Part shown: positions 11,365-12,676 of the stretch, one piece after another
Layout of the letters: each line of letters starts with the position of its first letter
Position numbering within the stretch: the stretch's first letter is position 1
NCBI GenBank assembly: GCA_041666965.1
Contig: JBAYFX010000026.1
Location: 1-12,676 of the forward strand
From: JBAYFX01 sp041666965
GTDB taxonomy: Bacteria; Patescibacteriota; Microgenomatia; UBA12405
DNA length: 12,676 nucleotides
Direction: 5' to 3'
Position numbers and translations under genes: made by a program
The notes under the pieces: model-generated
Seen by the model: only the letters and a program-made list of their open reading frames with translations
Told to the model about the DNA's origin: nothing
Database searches by the model: none

Positions 11365-12063
11365 TTAATACCTTTTTACCTTAAAACTTCTTTCTCTAAA
11401 CCAAAAAATCCCGCTTTCCATATCCTCAATAATTGCCTCCACATCATCAAACGGTTCTGTCAGTTTTTCAATTTCGGTTTTACTCATCCATTGGTTCTTA
11501 CCGCCTTCAAAGTTTTCTTGAAGTTCACCCTTAAGTTCAGTTGCCTTAAAGGTAACAAACACCTTATCTTCTAGTACCGTACCGTCTTCTGCTAGGTCTG
11601 TTTTGTGCTCAATCCCAACCAACTCACACTTACCCTTCAACCCCGTTTCCTCTCCAAGTTCCCTTAACGCTGTTTCTTCAAATTTTTCACCCCAACGTAT
11701 TTTGCCAGTTACAAATCCCCAGAAGCCAAAATAGGGCTGTTTTAATCTCTGTTGCATTAAATATTTAGTTTGCCCATTTTCATTTTTTACACCAATTATT
11801 AAAACACCTATTTTAGGTTGCCTTTCCACTTCCGTGGCCTCCGTATCGAATCTGTTAGCATATTCCTTCCCCTTAGTAGTTAAACAGTACTTTCCTTTTT
11901 CTGTTTTACTAACCAGACCTAGGTCAGTCAGTTGTCTTAGGTGAAAACTAAACAAATCTGTGCCAATGTCCATTTTTTTTAATTCGGAAAAACTGGCTTG
12001 TTGGACAAACAATAATTCGCATAAAACTTTGGACTGAATTGGGTGAATATCTGTTTTGTTCAT
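11365..12063 (-). CDS. Winged-helix/Nudix fusion protein (possible regulator or enzyme)
   Basis: 232 residues in two domains. Residues 1-75 look like a winged-helix DNA-binding domain of ArsR/MarR type: a helix (QSKVLCELLFVQQ), ASFSELKKMDIGTDLFSFHLRQLTDLGLV as helix-turn-recognition helix, then a KTEKGKYCLTTKGKEYA wing. Residues 84-232 are a Nudix domain with a complete box at 120-142: G120, E126, R134, E135, E138, E139 and G141. A hydrolase active on a nucleotide-derived pyrophosphate is therefore plausible, with the Nudix part either catalytic or sensing a ligand. In the known regulator NrtR the order is Nudix first, winged helix last; here it is reversed. Upstream are TTGATT (12092-12097), 16 bp, then a weak GAAAAT 6 nt from the ATG, with an inverted repeat abutting the -35, which may be its own operator. 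The kinase gene follows 23 nt downstream. Confidence 0.82.
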   Translation of the reverse strand: MNKTDIHPIQSKVLCELLFVQQASFSELKKMDIGTDLFSFHLRQLTDLGLVSKTEKGKYCLTTKGKEYANRFDTEATEVERQPKIGVLIIGVKNENGQTKYLMQQRLKQPYFGFWGFVTGKIRWGEKFEETALRELGEETGLKGKCELVGIEHKTDLAEDGTVLEDKVFVTFKATELKGELQENFEGGKNQWMSKTEIEKLTEPFDDVEAIIEDMESGIFWFRERSFKVKRY

Positions 12064-12069
12064 TGGCTT

Positions 12070-12097
12070 ATTTTCTCACTCTTAATATTTCAATCAA
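12070..12097 (-). promoter_or_regulatory. Candidate promoter of the wHTH-Nudix gene
   Basis: On the - strand, TTGATT (12092-12097), a 16-bp spacer and GAAAAT (12070-12075) end 6 nt before the ATG. The -35 is the best in the window and the -10 the weakest, the reverse of the neighbouring promoters, which would suit a regulated promoter. Inferred. Confidence 0.35.
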
Positions 12098-12115
12098 GTG
12101 AAGTTGAATTCACCT
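12096..12115. promoter_or_regulatory. Inverted repeat AAGTGAA-N6-TTCACCT, candidate operator
   Basis: Seven-base arms with one mismatch (perfect core GTGAA...TTCAC at 12098-12102 and 12109-12113) are separated by GTTGAA. The repeat overlaps the edge of the candidate -35 box of the wHTH-Nudix gene and lies 8 bp past the stop of the sugar transferase gene. It has the size of a site for a dimeric winged-helix protein. A weak terminator for the upstream gene is less likely because no U-tract follows. Confidence 0.4.
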
Positions 12116-12122
12116 CATCTTT

Positions 12123-12676
12123 TTATCTGGCCCCTTTTCCACTTAGTACCGCCGGTATAGTTAAGGCAATGATTTTTAAATCTACTTTCATACTGGCTCT
12201 CTCCCCATAAGTTTCTTCCATTAAAATCCTTTCCTCTAAATCTTTTATATCTTTCCTTCCAAATATTCCATAAAAACCTGTGACACCCGGTTTAACTCCG
12301 CTTTTTAACAATCTGACGTATCGCTCCCATAAATTTCCATCTAATGTTAGAGCATTATTTTGGTCCGCCACACTCAATGGTCTAATTCCTACCATCGACC
12401 ATTCACCCGTTAACACTTGCCAAAATTGTGGCAATTCGTCTAAACTCGTTCTCCTTATTATGCGTCCCATGGGAAGAATTCTTGGGTCGGAGTTTATTTG
12501 TGCTAAATTTCCCCCGTCGGCAACTTCCATTTCGTTTTGCTGAGCCCCGATGCACATTGTCCTGATTTTTAAAACTCTGGGAAAAATTGTATCTGTTCCT
12601 GGTAAATTAAGACTAATCAATGGAGGGCATGATTTATCAGACAGCCACACTGCACCGGCAATTAATGCCACAATAG
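12123..12676 (-). CDS. Bacterial sugar-phosphate transferase (WbaP/RfbP C-terminal type), 5' end cut by window
   Basis: The C-terminal ~184 residues of a membrane-bound polyprenyl-phosphate sugar-1-phosphate transferase, the enzyme class that loads the first sugar onto undecaprenyl phosphate for capsule, O-antigen or exopolysaccharide synthesis. Diagnostic segments in order: VLKIRTM (family KFRTM), SDPRILPMGRIIRRTSLDELPQFWQVLTGEWSMVGIRP (the catalytic, active-site-rich core), VKPGVTGFYGIFGR (family RPGVTGLWQVSGR) and a C-terminal DLKIIALTIPAVLSGKGA. The frame stays open to the window edge. The GTG at 12671 is therefore an artefact of the edge and the gene continues beyond the window, where the membrane helix or hairpin should lie. 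It is the first visible gene of the - strand run; 59 bp separate its stop from the wHTH-Nudix gene. The sugar donor is unknown. Confidence 0.9.
   Translation of the reverse strand, partial: IVALIAGAVWLSDKSCPPLISLNLPGTDTIFPRVLKIRTMCIGAQQNEMEVADGGNLAQINSDPRILPMGRIIRRTSLDELPQFWQVLTGEWSMVGIRPLSVADQNNALTLDGNLWERYVRLLKSGVKPGVTGFYGIFGRKDIKDLEERILMEETYGERASMKVDLKIIALTIPAVLSGKGAR

Overview
The window looks like chromosomal DNA of a Candidate Phyla Radiation bacterium (Patescibacteria; a Microgenomates-type lineage is my best guess, not provable from this piece). The reasons are the mix of housekeeping genes (groES-groEL, a pyruvate phosphate dikinase), small orphan genes with overlapping or abutting ends, a Memo-family protein with a membrane-anchored Pro/Thr/Ser-linker protein beside it, almost no Shine-Dalgarno sequences, and a moderate GC content. 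TGA is a true stop here: groEL ends in its canonical GGM tail followed by tandem TGA. That argues against the recoded CPR lineages (Gracilibacteria, Absconditabacteria).

Layout. 1-1980, + strand: the 3' end of groES, complete groEL, and a 3' UTR with three hairpins, the last a strong intrinsic terminator. 1977-2477, - strand: an isopentenyl-diphosphate-isomerase-like Nudix hydrolase. 2499-5316, + strand: a Memo-family protein overlapping a membrane-anchored extracytoplasmic protein. 5352-8406, + strand: pyruvate phosphate dikinase, tRNA-Cys(GCA) and a MazG-like pyrophosphohydrolase. 8439-9245, - strand: an unrecognised protein. 9276-10286, + strand: an APH-fold phosphotransferase. 10287-12676, - strand, in transcription order: the truncated 5' part of a sugar-phosphate transferase gene at the window edge, a winged-helix/Nudix fusion, a P-loop kinase, and a Rossmann methyltransferase coupled to it by an ATGA overlap.

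The most striking signal is not a gene. Six starts (2477-, 3577+, 8098+, 9245-, 9276+, 11341-) have a -10-like TAnnnT hexamer exactly 5 nt before the ATG, and three more (groEL, Memo, PPDK) have one 4-6 nt away. None has a usefully placed Shine-Dalgarno. This implies leaderless mRNAs as the default in this genome, and it revises two start codons (3577 rather than 3562; 11341 rather than 11356). A similar box lies 7 nt before the mature 5' end of tRNA-Cys.

Functionally, groESL is protein folding and PPDK is the PEP/pyruvate step of central carbon metabolism. Two Nudix enzymes, MazG and a small P-loop kinase suggest nucleotide sanitation or salvage, though they are not one operon. The Memo/anchored pair and the sugar transferase point to the cell surface. 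The most interesting uncharacterised units are the kinase-methyltransferase pair, the wHTH-Nudix fusion (domain order opposite to NrtR) with an inverted repeat at its promoter, and the Memo variant with its surface-protein neighbour. No mobile element or CRISPR array is visible. No gene-free stretch exceeds about 115 bases apart from the one holding the tRNA.
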